A stretch of 64,000 nucleotides of DNA from an uncultured Collinsella sp. (GCA_900540945.1 UQHQ01000009.1:1-64000), one strand, 5' to 3'; positions 19,339 to 28,638 are shown, counted from the stretch's first letter. Notes: generated from the letters alone by a model not told the origin. Made by a program: numbers and translations.

Positions 19339-20103
19339 ATGCTGCTCCCCGATTCCAAGACCGAGCTCGTCCGTCGCGGCAACAAGGTCGTTTACGACCT
19401 GGGCGACAAGATCGTCAAGGTCTTTAACGAGACCAAGCCCGTCTCCGACGTGTTCAACGAGGCTTTGAATCTTGCCCGCATCAATGAGTGCGGCATCCGC
19501 AGCCCCAAGGCTCTCGAGGTTTCCCAGCTCGAGAACGCCAACGGCTGGGCTCTCGTGACCGAGAAGGTTCCGGGCACCACCCTTGCCGAGAAGATGACTG
19601 CCGAGCCCCAGCGCTTTGGTGAGTACCTCGAGATGTTCGTCGACCTCCAGATCGAGATCCACGGCTACACCTCCCCGCTGCTCAACCGTCAGCGCGATAA
19701 GTTCGCCCGCATGATCGACAGCCTCGATCAGCTCAATGCCACCACGCGCTACAACCTTCAGGAGCGTCTGGACGGCATGACCAAGGAGTTCAAGGTCTGC
19801 CACGGCGACTTCAACCCCTCCAACGTCATCGTCGGAGACGACGGCCAGCTGTACGTCTGCGACTGGGCACATGCCACCCAGGGCTCCCCTGCTGCCGACG
19901 TTGCCACCACCTACCTGCTCTTTGCCCTCAACAGCAAGGACCAGGCTGAGGCCTACCTGGAGCTCTACTGCGACCGCGCCGATATGCCCATGCAGGTCGT
20001 GCGTCAGTGGACGAGCATCGTCGCCGCTTCCGAGCTCGCTCGTAAGCGCAACGTGAACGATGAGTTCCTTAAGAACTGGATCGACGTCGTCGATTATCAG
20101 TAG
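19339..20103 (+). CDS. Aminoglycoside-phosphotransferase-like kinase of unknown substrate
   Basis: 254 residues with the APH/choline-kinase fold: an N-lobe with VVYDLGDKIVKVF, then the catalytic loop VCHGDFNPSNVIV (Brenner-type HGDxxxxN) and the metal-binding aspartate in CDWAHATQG. The ATP site appears intact. APH-like proteins phosphorylate small molecules; nothing here shows antibiotic resistance, and the highly biased codons match adhE rather than a recently acquired gene. It lies 88 bases downstream of adhE on the same strand with its own AAAGGA site, so co-expression is likely. Substrate unknown. Confidence 0.75.
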   Translation: MLLPDSKTELVRRGNKVVYDLGDKIVKVFNETKPVSDVFNEALNLARINECGIRSPKALEVSQLENANGWALVTEKVPGTTLAEKMTAEPQRFGEYLEMFVDLQIEIHGYTSPLLNRQRDKFARMIDSLDQLNATTRYNLQERLDGMTKEFKVCHGDFNPSNVIVGDDGQLYVCDWAHATQGSPAADVATTYLLFALNSKDQAEAYLELYCDRADMPMQVVRQWTSIVAASELARKRNVNDEFLKNWIDVVDYQ

Positions 20104-20135
20104 TATCTGAGCGATTTATTTCGCATCGGAGGCAC

Positions 20136-20179
20136 AAAGGAAAACCCCGCAGCTCATTTGGGCTATGGGGTTTTCCTTT
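20136..20179. terminator. Bidirectional terminator after the kinase-like gene
   Basis: AAGGAAAACCCC pairs perfectly with GGGGTTTTCCTT. On the plus strand the stem itself ends in a T-rich arm. The loop contains CTCATTTGGG (20153-20162), the core of the REP-like repeat at 15.4-16.5 kb. Confidence 0.8.
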
Positions 20180-20202
20180 ACCCGTCGAGCTTATTCACGC
20201 AA

Positions 20203-20248
20203 CAAAAAAGACTGCTCCGCATCTCATCCTAAGAGAGATGCGGAGCAG
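20203..20248 (-). terminator. Intrinsic terminator of the long rpsB/pyrH-proS gene cluster
   Basis: Minus strand: CTGCTCCGCATCTC pairs perfectly with GAGATGCGGAGCAG over 14 bases around a nine-base loop, followed by TCTTTTTT. It lies 33 bases beyond the proS stop. Confidence 0.9.
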
Positions 20249-20281
20249 GCCTGCAATTACATCTACTTGCAGAAATGTCGA

Positions 20282-22003
20282 TTAACGACGTGCTGCCTTC
20301 ACAAGCTCGGCAACCTTGGCGACGACCTCATCAATCGCCACATCCTCGCGCTCGCCCGTGGCACGGTCCTTGAGCTCGACAGTGCCGTTCTTAAGACCAC
20401 GCTTGCCGAGCACTACCTGATACGGGAAGCCCATAAGGTCGTTGTCGGCAAACTTAAAGCCGGGGCGCTCGTCGCGGTCATCCACGACAACCTCGATACC
20501 CTCGGCGCACAGACCCTCAACGATTTGGTCGCAGACGGTAGCGCACTCCTCCTTCTTGGGATCGAGCGGAATCACCGCGACCTCGTACGGGGCAACGGAG
20601 ACCGGCCAGACGATACCGTGCTCGTCGTTATGCTGCTCCACGACGGCAGCGAGCGAGCGAGACACGCCCACGCCGTAGCAACCCATGATGAGCGGCTTCT
20701 CCTTGCCATCCTCGTCCATAAAGGTGGCACCCATGGCCTCGGAGTACTTGGTGCCCAGCTGGAACACCTGGGAGACCTCGATGCCGCGAGCAGCAGAGAG
20801 CGGCTTGCCGCAGTGCGGGCAGGGGTCGCCGGCGACGACGGTGACAAGGTCGGCCCACTCGTCGACGGTAAAGTCGCGCTCGGGGCAGGCACCGGTAAAG
20901 TGATAATCGACCTCGTTGGCACCGCAGGCCCATTGCTTGGACTCGCGCAGACTCTCGTCGCACACTAGACGGATGCCCTCGGGCAGGTTAACCGGTCCGA
21001 TAAAGCCCTTGTGCAGACCGTAGGTCTGCAGCTCCTCGTCGGTCATCATGCGATAGCCCTTGCCAAAGACGTGCTCGGCCTTGCAATCGTTGAGCTCGTG
21101 ATCGCCCGGAACAATGGCCACGACCGGCTTGCCCTCGGCGTCGATGAGTGCCAGCGACTTGCGCGTGCCGTTCTCGGGGAACCCAAAGAACTTAGCAACT
21201 GCCTCAATGGTGCCCATGCCCGGAGTCTCAACCTTGGTGAGCGTACCGTCACCAGGACCCTCGGTCACGACGACCTTGGTGCTTGCCGCCTCGTCATCGG
21301 CAGCAAAGCCGCAATCGTCGCAGTAGACCAGCGAGGCCTCGCCGGCGTCGGCCAGCGCCATGTACTCTACGGAGGTGTCGCCGCCGATCTCGCCGGAATC
21401 GGCAACGACGGGAAGGGCCTTGATATAGCAGCGCTCGCAGATGTTGGCGTAGGCCTGCTTCATCTTGTCATACTCCTCCTGCAGGCTCTCCTGCGTGGCG
21501 GAGAAGCTGTAGGCGTCCTTCATGATGAACTCGCGACCGCGCATCAGGCCAAAGCGGGGACGGAACTCATCGCGGAACTTATCCTGGATGTGATAGAGAT
21601 TCACCGGCAGCTGCTTATAGGAACGCAGCTCATTGCGCACCAGGGCAGTCACGGTTTCCTCGTGCGTGGGGCCGAGCACGAACTCGCGGCCGTGGCGGTC
21701 ATCAAAGCGCACGAGCTCCTTGCCATAGGCATCGATACGGCCGGACTCGCGCCACAGCTCGGCATCGACCATGATGGGCATCATGAGCTCCTGGGCGCCG
21801 GCAGCATCCATCTCGTCGCGCACGATGTTCTCGATCTTGCGAATCGAGCGCCATGCGAGCGGCAGATAGGAATAGAGGCCGGCGGCCTCCTTGCGGATCA
21901 TACCGGCGCGAAGCAGCAGACGGTGGCTCGCAAGCTCGGCATCGGCCGGATCCTCTTTGAGCGTCGGAGCATACAGCTTAGACATATACATTGCTCGAGT
22001 CAT
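20282..22003 (-). CDS. proS: Prolyl-tRNA synthetase, bacterial type with editing domain
   Basis: 573 residues, the length of bacterial ProRS with the INS editing domain. Class II motifs are visible: motif 1 with AGMIRKEAAGLYSYLPLAWR, motif 2 with FRDEFRPRFGLMRGREFIMKDAYSF and motif 3 with GCYGVGVSRSLAAV. The INS domain (about 220-400) carries Ala-tRNA(Pro) editing. The ATG overlaps nothing but lies directly after the ispG stop, with GAGGAG inside the ispG end. No T-box leader was found. Confidence 0.97.
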   Translation of the reverse strand: MTRAMYMSKLYAPTLKEDPADAELASHRLLLRAGMIRKEAAGLYSYLPLAWRSIRKIENIVRDEMDAAGAQELMMPIMVDAELWRESGRIDAYGKELVRFDDRHGREFVLGPTHEETVTALVRNELRSYKQLPVNLYHIQDKFRDEFRPRFGLMRGREFIMKDAYSFSATQESLQEEYDKMKQAYANICERCYIKALPVVADSGEIGGDTSVEYMALADAGEASLVYCDDCGFAADDEAASTKVVVTEGPGDGTLTKVETPGMGTIEAVAKFFGFPENGTRKSLALIDAEGKPVVAIVPGDHELNDCKAEHVFGKGYRMMTDEELQTYGLHKGFIGPVNLPEGIRLVCDESLRESKQWACGANEVDYHFTGACPERDFTVDEWADLVTVVAGDPCPHCGKPLSAARGIEVSQVFQLGTKYSEAMGATFMDEDGKEKPLIMGCYGVGVSRSLAAVVEQHNDEHGIVWPVSVAPYEVAVIPLDPKKEECATVCDQIVEGLCAEGIEVVVDDRDERPGFKFADNDLMGFPYQVVLGKRGLKNGTVELKDRATGEREDVAIDEVVAKVAELVKAARR

Positions 22004-23086
22004 TTATTTCTCCTCAATAAGCTTGTCGACCTCGGCCATAAGCGCGTCGACAATTTGGTCCTCAGCTACTTTACCAATGATCTGGCCGTGCGAAAAGAGC
22101 AGACCCTGACCTCGTCCGCAGGCAACGCCCAAGTCGGCGTCAGAAGCCTCGCCGGGGCCATTGACTGCACAGCCCATCACGGCAATCGAAAGCGGCGCGG
22201 AGTAGTTCTTAAGCCGCTCAGTGACCTCCTCGGCGATAGGAATGAGGTTGACCTGGCAGCGAGCGCACGTGGGGCACGATACGATCTCGGGGCCACGGCG
22301 GCGAAGACCGAGCGACTGCAGGATACCCCAGGCGACCGGCGGCTCCTCGACCGGATCGGCCGTGAGCGAGACGCGCATGGTGTCGCCAATGCCCTCGGAA
22401 AGCAAAATTCCCAGGCCCACCGAGCTCTTAATGGTGCCCTGGAGCTTGGTTCCGGCCTCAGTCACGCCCAAATGAAGCGGAACATGGGGGATTTCGCGCG
22501 ACAGGGCACGATAGGTGTCAAGCGTCGTTTGCACGCTATGAGCCTTGGCGGAAAGCACGATATTGGTAAAGCCGCGATCTTCAAAATGTTTGACGAAACG
22601 CTCGCTCGACATCACAAGCTTTTCGGGCTGCGTAAGGTCATCGCGCTCGGCGATATCCTGCTCAAGCGAGCCGGCGTTCACGCCAATGCGAATCGCGCAC
22701 CCAGCGGCGCCCGCGGCATCGATCACGGCGTCGACCTTGGCCCAATCGCCAATGTTGCCGGGATTGATGCGGAGCTTAGCGGCACCGGCCTCCACGGCGC
22801 CAATGGCGAGCTTATGGTTAAAGTGGATATCGGCAACGATCGGCACCGGAGACTCCGCACAAATCGTGCGAAAGCCCTCGAGCGCAGCCTCAGCGGGCAC
22901 GCTCACGCGCACAACATCGCAACCCGCCTGGGCAAGCGCACGCACTTGCGCAAGCGTTGCCTGGGCGTCGGCGGTATCGGTGCAGGTCATGGACTGAACC
23001 ACCACCGGAGCGCCGCCACCTATCTGCACGTCGCTCACAAACACAGGGCGCGTCAGCTCGCGCGGCAAAGGATGGGACAAAGACAA
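22004..23086 (-). CDS. ispG: 4-hydroxy-3-methylbut-2-enyl diphosphate synthase (flavodoxin/ferredoxin)
   Basis: 360 residues. It shows the GcpE pattern QSMTCTDTADAQATLAQV, the barrel with RINPGNIG, and the C-terminal [4Fe-4S] site with CPTCARC and a later conserved cysteine region (GCAVNGPGEASDADLGVACG). It performs the penultimate step of the MEP pathway. The start is a TTG at 23086: AGGGGA lies nine bases upstream, while the GTG three codons earlier touches that site. It follows rseP by 13 bases and precedes proS. Confidence 0.93.
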   Translation of the reverse strand: MSLSHPLPRELTRPVFVSDVQIGGGAPVVVQSMTCTDTADAQATLAQVRALAQAGCDVVRVSVPAEAALEGFRTICAESPVPIVADIHFNHKLAIGAVEAGAAKLRINPGNIGDWAKVDAVIDAAGAAGCAIRIGVNAGSLEQDIAERDDLTQPEKLVMSSERFVKHFEDRGFTNIVLSAKAHSVQTTLDTYRALSREIPHVPLHLGVTEAGTKLQGTIKSSVGLGILLSEGIGDTMRVSLTADPVEEPPVAWGILQSLGLRRRGPEIVSCPTCARCQVNLIPIAEEVTERLKNYSAPLSIAVMGCAVNGPGEASDADLGVACGRGQGLLFSHGQIIGKVAEDQIVDALMAEVDKLIEEK

Positions 23087-23099
23087 TCCAAACACTCCC

Positions 23100-24461
23100 C
23101 TACAAAATAAATCGAAGGACGTCGGAACGAAGCATATAGACAAACAGCAGCGCGAAGAGCGCGATGCCGACATAGCTCACGATCGTCTGCACCTTCAGCG
23201 GCAACTCGCGACCGGCGACCTTTTGGATGATCTCGATAACCAGCTTTCCCCCGTCGAGCGGCGGAATGGGTAGCAGGTTCATAAAGCCCAGCGAGAACGA
23301 GATGAGCGCGGCAAACGTCAAGAATGTCGCGGGGCCGGCGGCAGCCGCCTGAGAAGACATGACGCTGATGCCCACAATCGAGGAGGACTGATCGAGTATC
23401 TCCATCGTATGCTGCGGCTGCAGCAGGCGCATCACGCCCTCAGCAGTCTGCTGAACATAGGAGAACGACAGCCGCGCCGACGTAATGGGGTCCAAATGGA
23501 CCACTTGCGTGGAGGCATAAACGCCCAAACGTTCGTCCTCCTTGAGCGCGACCGCGGTAGAAAGATTCTTACCGTCGTGCTGATACTCAATGGCGATATC
23601 GTCCTTGCCGGCGGCCGCTCCGATCGCATCGTACACGTCCATCCAGGAAGAGCACGACACGCCATCGACACTAAGAATTGCGTCGCCGGCCTCGATGCCC
23701 GCCTTGGCGGCTATAGAGCCTTCTTCAACCTGACCGATCACATTGCTATCGACCGGCACCGATACGCCGGCGATAGAGTAGATGCTCATAAGCAGCAAAA
23801 AGCCCGTCAGGATATTGACGAGAATGCCCGCGAGCAGCATAAAGGCACGCTTGAGAAAACCCTGGCCCAGATAGGTATGCGAACGCTCCTGCTCAAGAAA
23901 CTCGGAAGCGGCGACCGGCAGCTCCCACACATCGCCCTCGGCTGTCGCATGCTCTCGATCGAACTTGCGGCCGTCAAAGGTGGTATATCCTGCAGCATCG
24001 CGCGGCAGCGTCTGGTACCTAACCGGATAGTAGCTGGGTGAAGGCTTCTCCCCTTCCTCGTACCAAGGCGCAATGGAACCCCAGCCCAAAAGCAAGGCGC
24101 AAGCCTCGAGAACATCCTCCTCGGACAGCTCCAGCTCGACGGAAAGGTCTGCAACTGAAACGCGACCATGACGATAGATCGCAGCAAGCACACGGTCGGC
24201 ACACGAGACATCGGTCGGGTCCATACCGCAGATAGCGGCATAACCACCCAGCAGCAGCGGCGTCACGCCAAACTTGGTACCGATGCGACGCGACGTATGA
24301 TGAATATCGAAGCGGCACGGTAGGCCCAAGAAAAACTCGGTGACGCGCACGCCGCACGCACGGGCCGCCAAAAAGTGGCCGCCCTCGTGCAAAAACACGA
24401 GGACGGAAAGCATCAGTAGGCCCCAAAAGACCGATGAGAGAACGCTCAGAACAGTATCCAT
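23100..24461 (-). CDS. rseP: RseP-like site-2 intramembrane metalloprotease with an inserted domain
   Basis: 453 residues. The zinc site HEGGH (His25, His29) lies in the first membrane helix; a PDZ domain (VGQVEEGSIAAKAGIEAGDAILSVDGV) and the LDG motif in PIPPLDGGKL (Asp403) complete the protease. Between about residues 81 and 198, where RseP proteins usually have a short loop, there is an extra segment with a winged-helix-like part (ADRVLAAIYRHGRVSVADLSVELELSEEDVLEA, quoted in two halves elsewhere). Its role is unknown. The ATG start is preferred over a TTG that abuts AAGGA. Neighbours dxr and ispG are the common order. Confidence 0.88.
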   Translation of the reverse strand: MDTVLSVLSSVFWGLLMLSVLVFLHEGGHFLAARACGVRVTEFFLGLPCRFDIHHTSRRIGTKFGVTPLLLGGYAAICGMDPTDVSCADRVLAAIYRHGRVSVADLSVELELSEEDVLEACALLLGWGSIAPWYEEGEKPSPSYYPVRYQTLPRDAAGYTTFDGRKFDREHATAEGDVWELPVAASEFLEQERSHTYLGQGFLKRAFMLLAGILVNILTGFLLLMSIYSIAGVSVPVDSNVIGQVEEGSIAAKAGIEAGDAILSVDGVSCSSWMDVYDAIGAAAGKDDIAIEYQHDGKNLSTAVALKEDERLGVYASTQVVHLDPITSARLSFSYVQQTAEGVMRLLQPQHTMEILDQSSSIVGISVMSSQAAAAGPATFLTFAALISFSLGFMNLLPIPPLDGGKLVIEIIQKVAGRELPLKVQTIVSYVGIALFALLFVYMLRSDVLRFIL

Positions 24462-24486
24462 AAAACGAAAAAGCAATCCTTATGGG

Positions 24487-25674
24487 TTAGGAACGGGTTG
24501 CGGCGAGCACCTGCGCAGCCTTTTCACGCGCCCACGCATCGATGTCGCGAAGCTGCTCAAACGAATCGACCGCCTGCATATCGTGGGCATCCATGCAGGA
24601 TTCCACAATGCGATCGATATCGGTAAAGCTGCAGCCATCGTGCAGGAAGGCATCGACGGCGACCTCGTTGGCGGCATTGAGCACGCACGGCATGGTGCCA
24701 CCCGTCTTGCCGGCACGTTCGGCCAGTGCCAGACAGCGGAAGGTATCCATGTCGGCAGCATCAAACGTGAGCTGCCCCAGCTCGCGGAAATCGATACGAG
24801 GCGCCGGGGTATCCCAACGCTCGGGATACGAGAACGCGAACTGGATGGGAATACGCATGTCGGAAGCACCGAGATGCGCCATCACGGAGCCGTCGGCGAA
24901 CTCGACCATAGAGTGAATCTTGGACTGACGCTGCACGACCACGTTAATGAAATCAAGGTCGCAGTTAAACAGATGCATGGCCTCAATTCGCTCCAGGCCC
25001 TTGTTCATGAGAGTGGCGGAGTCGATGGTGATCTTGGCACCCATGGCCCACGTGGGATGTGCGAGGGCATCGGCACGCGTCACGCGATTGAGCTCGTCGC
25101 GCGTGCGGCCAAAGAACGGACCGCCCGAGCAGGTGAGCCAAATACAATGAGCCTCGCGTGGGTTCTCCCCCAGATAGCACTGGTAGATGGCGGAGTGCTC
25201 AGAGTCGACTGGAATAAGCTGGCCCGGTTGCGCCAACGGCATAAGCAAGTCGCCACCGACGACGAGGGACTCCTTGTTGGCAAGGGCAAGGCGCTTATTC
25301 GAGGTCAAGGCCGCATGGCTCGCCTCGAGACCGGCGGCGCCCACAATAGCAACGAGCACGCAGTCGACATCGTCGCGACGCGCGAGCTCGCAAACCGCCT
25401 GCGCGCCAACGCCGAGCTTCGTTCCCTCGGGCAACTCCTGCAGCACGGCGTCATCGCCATGAGCGACATCGGCCACGGCAACGGCCGGGACCGAAAACTC
25501 GCGGGCGGCGGCAACGAGCTCCGAGGTGCTGGAGTTAACGGACAGTGCCGTCACCTGCAGTCGATCGGCATGCTGACGGCATACATCGAGTGCCTGCGTG
25601 CCGATAGAGCCCGTACAGCCCAGAATGGCAACGCGAAGGCGTCCATCGGGGCCATACGTCGTCTGGAATGACAT
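24487..25674 (-). CDS. dxr: 1-deoxy-D-xylulose 5-phosphate reductoisomerase
   Basis: 395 residues, family length. The NADPH motif is ILGCTGSIGTQALDV; LANKESLVVGG and the substrate loop region VDSEHSAIYQCL-like (VDSEHSAIYQCYLG) are present, as is ASGGPF-like CSGGPFFG. It commits DXP to the MEP isoprenoid pathway, whose later enzyme IspG is encoded two genes on. The ATG overlaps the cdsA stop by one base (TAATG) with GGAGG upstream. Confidence 0.97.
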   Translation of the reverse strand: MSFQTTYGPDGRLRVAILGCTGSIGTQALDVCRQHADRLQVTALSVNSSTSELVAAAREFSVPAVAVADVAHGDDAVLQELPEGTKLGVGAQAVCELARRDDVDCVLVAIVGAAGLEASHAALTSNKRLALANKESLVVGGDLLMPLAQPGQLIPVDSEHSAIYQCYLGENPREAHCIWLTCSGGPFFGRTRDELNRVTRADALAHPTWAMGAKITIDSATLMNKGLERIEAMHLFNCDLDFINVVVQRQSKIHSMVEFADGSVMAHLGASDMRIPIQFAFSYPERWDTPAPRIDFRELGQLTFDAADMDTFRCLALAERAGKTGGTMPCVLNAANEVAVDAFLHDGCSFTDIDRIVESCMDAHDMQAVDSFEQLRDIDAWAREKAAQVLAATRS

Positions 25675-26549
25675 TACAGCACGCCTCCGATCATCAAAAG
25701 CAGCTGCGCGGTAATGCAGCCAAAGATAAGCGAGTCGCTTCGATCGAGCATGCCGCCATGGCCCGGAATAAGGTTGCCAGAATCCTTGACGCCCACGCCA
25801 CGCTTGATGCGTGACTCGATGAGGTCACCGATAACGCCCAGGATGGACACAACCACGCCGCAAAGCAGCGCATAGGGCAAGCTCAGCTTATAGAAATGCG
25901 TCGCCCACAAAATAAGCCAGATAAGAACCGAGCCCAAGATGCCGCCGACAAAGCCCTCCCAGCTCTTTTTGGGAGAGACCTTGGGGACCATCTTGTGCTT
26001 GCCGATACGGCTGCCCACGATGTAGGCAAACGAATCGGAGACCCAGAGAGACGCGCAAACACCCACCGAAAGCAGGGCGCCGGCAAAACCGGGCACGGCA
26101 TCGCGCAGCAGCACGATGGCCGACAGCATAAAACCGGTGTAGATGGGACCCATGAGTGTCACAGCCACATCGGATATGCGGGTACGCGACGAACAGACAT
26201 ACCAAATGCCCACCGCAAGCATCAATGCAAAAAGCAGCGCATTCAACAGCAGCGAGTCGCCCAGCGCCGAGAGCGGAAAGAGCACGGCGGCAGCGATACC
26301 CAGGCGCTCGTTGGCCACCTTGCCATCGAGCTTCGTCATGCGGAAATACTCAAAGCAGCACAGGCCGCTCATGACGGAGACGAAGATGGCGGTGGGAACG
26401 ATACCCAAAACCAGGCAGAGAATAAATACGACGGCGTAGACGATACCTGCGGCGGCACGGGTAATAAAGCCGGCAAGCCACGAAGTCGCGGCCGCGCCGC
26501 TCTTGGCGGCAGGCGCCTTGGGAGCAGGCGCCTTGGGACGATCGGACAC
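25674..26549 (-). CDS. cdsA: Phosphatidate cytidylyltransferase
   Basis: 291 residues. An Ala/Pro/Lys-rich N-terminus is followed by about eight membrane segments and the C-terminal signature SRIKRGVGVKDSGNLIPGHGGMLDRSDSLIF (quoted ends: SRIKRG and GGMLDRSDS), which holds the catalytic aspartates. It makes CDP-diacylglycerol for phospholipid synthesis. The start is GTG with GAGGAGG seven bases upstream, two bases after the uppS stop. The uppS-cdsA-dxr order is widely conserved. Confidence 0.95.
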   Translation of the reverse strand: MSDRPKAPAPKAPAAKSGAAATSWLAGFITRAAAGIVYAVVFILCLVLGIVPTAIFVSVMSGLCCFEYFRMTKLDGKVANERLGIAAAVLFPLSALGDSLLLNALLFALMLAVGIWYVCSSRTRISDVAVTLMGPIYTGFMLSAIVLLRDAVPGFAGALLSVGVCASLWVSDSFAYIVGSRIGKHKMVPKVSPKKSWEGFVGGILGSVLIWLILWATHFYKLSLPYALLCGVVVSILGVIGDLIESRIKRGVGVKDSGNLIPGHGGMLDRSDSLIFGCITAQLLLMIGGVL

Positions 26550-26551
26550 GA

Positions 26552-27346
26552 TTAAGCCTCCTCGGTCTTGCTCAGTCCACCAAACCTACGGTCGCGGCCC
26601 TGATAGGCCAAAATGGCGTTGACAAGACCCCAACGATCAAAGTCGGGCCAATAGGTATCGGTGACATAAAACTCGGAATAGGCAACCTGCCACAGCAGAT
26701 AGTTCGAAAGGCGAAGCTCGCCGGAGGTTCGAATCACAAGCTCAGGATCGGGTAGCCCAGCGGTGTACAGGTGCGAAGCAACCATATCATCGTCGATAGC
26801 GGCCGGATCGATCTTTCCGGCAGCGGCATCGAGCGCGATCTGACGGACAGCACGGGTGATCTCGGCACGGGCTCCGTAGTTGACGGCAAGTGCCAGCGTC
26901 ATGCCGGTATGGTCGGCACACTCGGCAAGACCTCGCTCAAAGACATCGCGGGTCTTCTTGGGCAGTGCGGAAATATCGCCCAAAAAGACAACGCGCACGT
27001 TTTCACGCTTAAGCAGCGGCAGCTCATCGATAAACGTCTTAGCAAACAGATGCATTAAAACGTTGACCTCATGCTGCGGACGATTCCAGTTTTCGGTGGA
27101 AAACGCATAGGCCGAAAGGACGTCGACGCCCAAACGCACGCATGCGGTAATAATCTCGCGCAGGGAGACGATACCGGCCTTGTGTCCCTCGGTGCGGGCA
27201 AGACCGCGCGCCGTGGCCCAGCGACCGTTACCGTCCATGATGCACGAAATATGATGCGGAATCTTATTGAGGTCAAGGTCGGAAAAACCGACGCCCGCAG
27301 GGGCGTCGGCAAAGTACTCGACCAGTTTGTTCTCGTCGTATTGCAC
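26552..27346 (-). CDS. uppS: Undecaprenyl diphosphate synthase
   Basis: 264 residues. The cis-prenyltransferase signatures are clear: ISCIMDGNGRWATARGL with the catalytic aspartate, AFSTENWNRP, and the C-terminal RTSGELRLSNYLLWQ. It elongates farnesyl diphosphate to the C55 carrier for peptidoglycan. The start is GTG with GGAG seven bases upstream, one base after the frr stop. Confidence 0.97.
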   Translation of the reverse strand: MQYDENKLVEYFADAPAGVGFSDLDLNKIPHHISCIMDGNGRWATARGLARTEGHKAGIVSLREIITACVRLGVDVLSAYAFSTENWNRPQHEVNVLMHLFAKTFIDELPLLKRENVRVVFLGDISALPKKTRDVFERGLAECADHTGMTLALAVNYGARAEITRAVRQIALDAAAGKIDPAAIDDDMVASHLYTAGLPDPELVIRTSGELRLSNYLLWQVAYSEFYVTDTYWPDFDRWGLVNAILAYQGRDRRFGGLSKTEEA

Positions 27347-27347
27347 C

Positions 27348-27884
27348 TTAGATCTCCATGACCTCGGCTTCTTTTTCCTTCAGAAGCTCCTCGACCTTGG
27401 CAACATACTCATCGGTATGCTTCTGGACCTTGGCCTGCTCGCGACGGACATCGTCCTCGGTGAGCTCTTCGTCGCGCTCGAGCTTGTTGTTAAAGTCGCG
27501 ACGGATGTTGCGAATGGAAACCTTGGCCTGCTCGGCATACTCGCGGCACTCCTTGACGAGCTCGCGACGACGCTCCTCGGTGGGAGCCGGGAACGGCAGG
27601 CGCACGACGGTACCGTCAGAGTTGGGAGTAATACCCAGATCGGAAGCGCTGATGGCCTTCACGATTGCGTTGACGAGAGCCTTGTCCCAGGGCTCGATGA
27701 GCAGCATGTGAGCCTCGGGGGTCTTAACGGCGGCAACCTGGGTAACCGGCGTGGGAACACCGTAGTAATCGACCGAGATATCGGACAGAATGTTAGCGTT
27801 GGCGCGGCCCGTGCGAACCTTGGAGAAGTTGTGCTTGAGGGACTCGAGCGACTTGTCCATGTGGACGGTGATGTTCTCTACCAT
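27348..27884 (-). CDS. frr: Ribosome recycling factor
   Basis: 178 residues, slightly shorter than the usual 185. It opens directly at the helical core with SLESLKHNFSKVRTGRANANIL, followed by VDYYGVPTPVTQVA and DFNNKLERDEELTEDD. It splits post-termination ribosomes together with EF-G. AGGAGG lies seven bases before the ATG, and pyrH ends two bases upstream. Confidence 0.97.
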   Translation of the reverse strand: MVENITVHMDKSLESLKHNFSKVRTGRANANILSDISVDYYGVPTPVTQVAAVKTPEAHMLLIEPWDKALVNAIVKAISASDLGITPNSDGTVVRLPFPAPTEERRRELVKECREYAEQAKVSIRNIRRDFNNKLERDEELTEDDVRREQAKVQKHTDEYVAKVEELLKEKEAEVMEI

Positions 27885-27886
27885 GC

Positions 27887-28609
27887 TTAATCCTCCTGAT
27901 AGACGAGCGTGCCGACGGGCTCACCCGAAAGCGCGCGCTTGACGGTGTCCTCGCCATCGATGTTGAGGACCAAAATCGGCATACGGTTATCCTGGCACAG
28001 TGCCGTAGCCGTAGAATCCATAACCTGCAGACCGCGGACGAGAACCTCGTGATAGGTAATCTTGTCAAAACGGACGGCATCGGCGCACTTGACGGGATCC
28101 TTGTCGTAGATGCCGTCAACCTTGGTGGCCTTAATCAGAATCTCGGCACCGATCTCGCAGGCACGAAGAGCCGCGGCGGTGTCGGTCGTAAAGTACGGAT
28201 TGCCCGAACCGGCGGCAAAAATAACGACGTTGCCCTTGGAAAGGTGGTTGATGGCGCGACGGCGAATATAGGGCTCGCAGATCTCGTTCATCTGGATAGC
28301 GCTCATCACACGGCAGGGAACATCGTTGTGCTCGAAGGCATCCTGCAGGGCGAGGGCATTCATAACGGTTGCCAGCATGCCCATGTAGTCGGCCTGGGCG
28401 CGTTCCATGCCACCGGCAGCGCCGGCCATGCCGCGGAAAATGTTGCCGCCGCCGACAACAACACCGACCTCGTGACCAACGGCGAGCAGTTCCTTGACCT
28501 GCTTGGCAAGATGATCGGTAATCTTGGGGTCGATGCCATATTGGCCGTCGCCCATCAGTGCTTCGCCGGAAAGCTTCAGAAGCACGCGTTTATATCGGAT
28601 GTCGGACAA
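27887..28609 (-). CDS. pyrH: UMP kinase
   Basis: 240 residues of the amino-acid-kinase fold: [15 protein letters not shown] at the N-terminus, [15 protein letters not shown], and [21 protein letters not shown]. It phosphorylates UMP, linking the pyrimidine pathway to nucleotide triphosphates. The start is a TTG with GGAGG six bases upstream. It is the first gene after the tsf terminator and has its own extended -10 promoter. Confidence 0.97.
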   Translation of the reverse strand: MSDIRYKRVLLKLSGEALMGDGQYGIDPKITDHLAKQVKELLAVGHEVGVVVGGGNIFRGMAGAAGGMERAQADYMGMLATVMNALALQDAFEHNDVPCRVMSAIQMNEICEPYIRRRAINHLSKGNVVIFAAGSGNPYFTTDTAAALRACEIGAEILIKATKVDGIYDKDPVKCADAVRFDKITYHEVLVRGLQVMDSTATALCQDNRMPILVLNIDGEDTVKRALSGEPVGTLVYQED

Positions 28610-28638
28610 AGCGATCCTCCTTTAATTAGACTCTCAAT

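Noticed and set aside
19339..20103. Antibiotic-resistance aminoglycoside kinase
   Set aside because: Only the general fold matches. Codon use and context are those of a resident gene, and no mobile element or resistance genes surround it.
21011..23110. Plus-strand open frame of 699 codons opposite proS and ispG
   Set aside because: Antisense shadow spanning two real genes and their junction.
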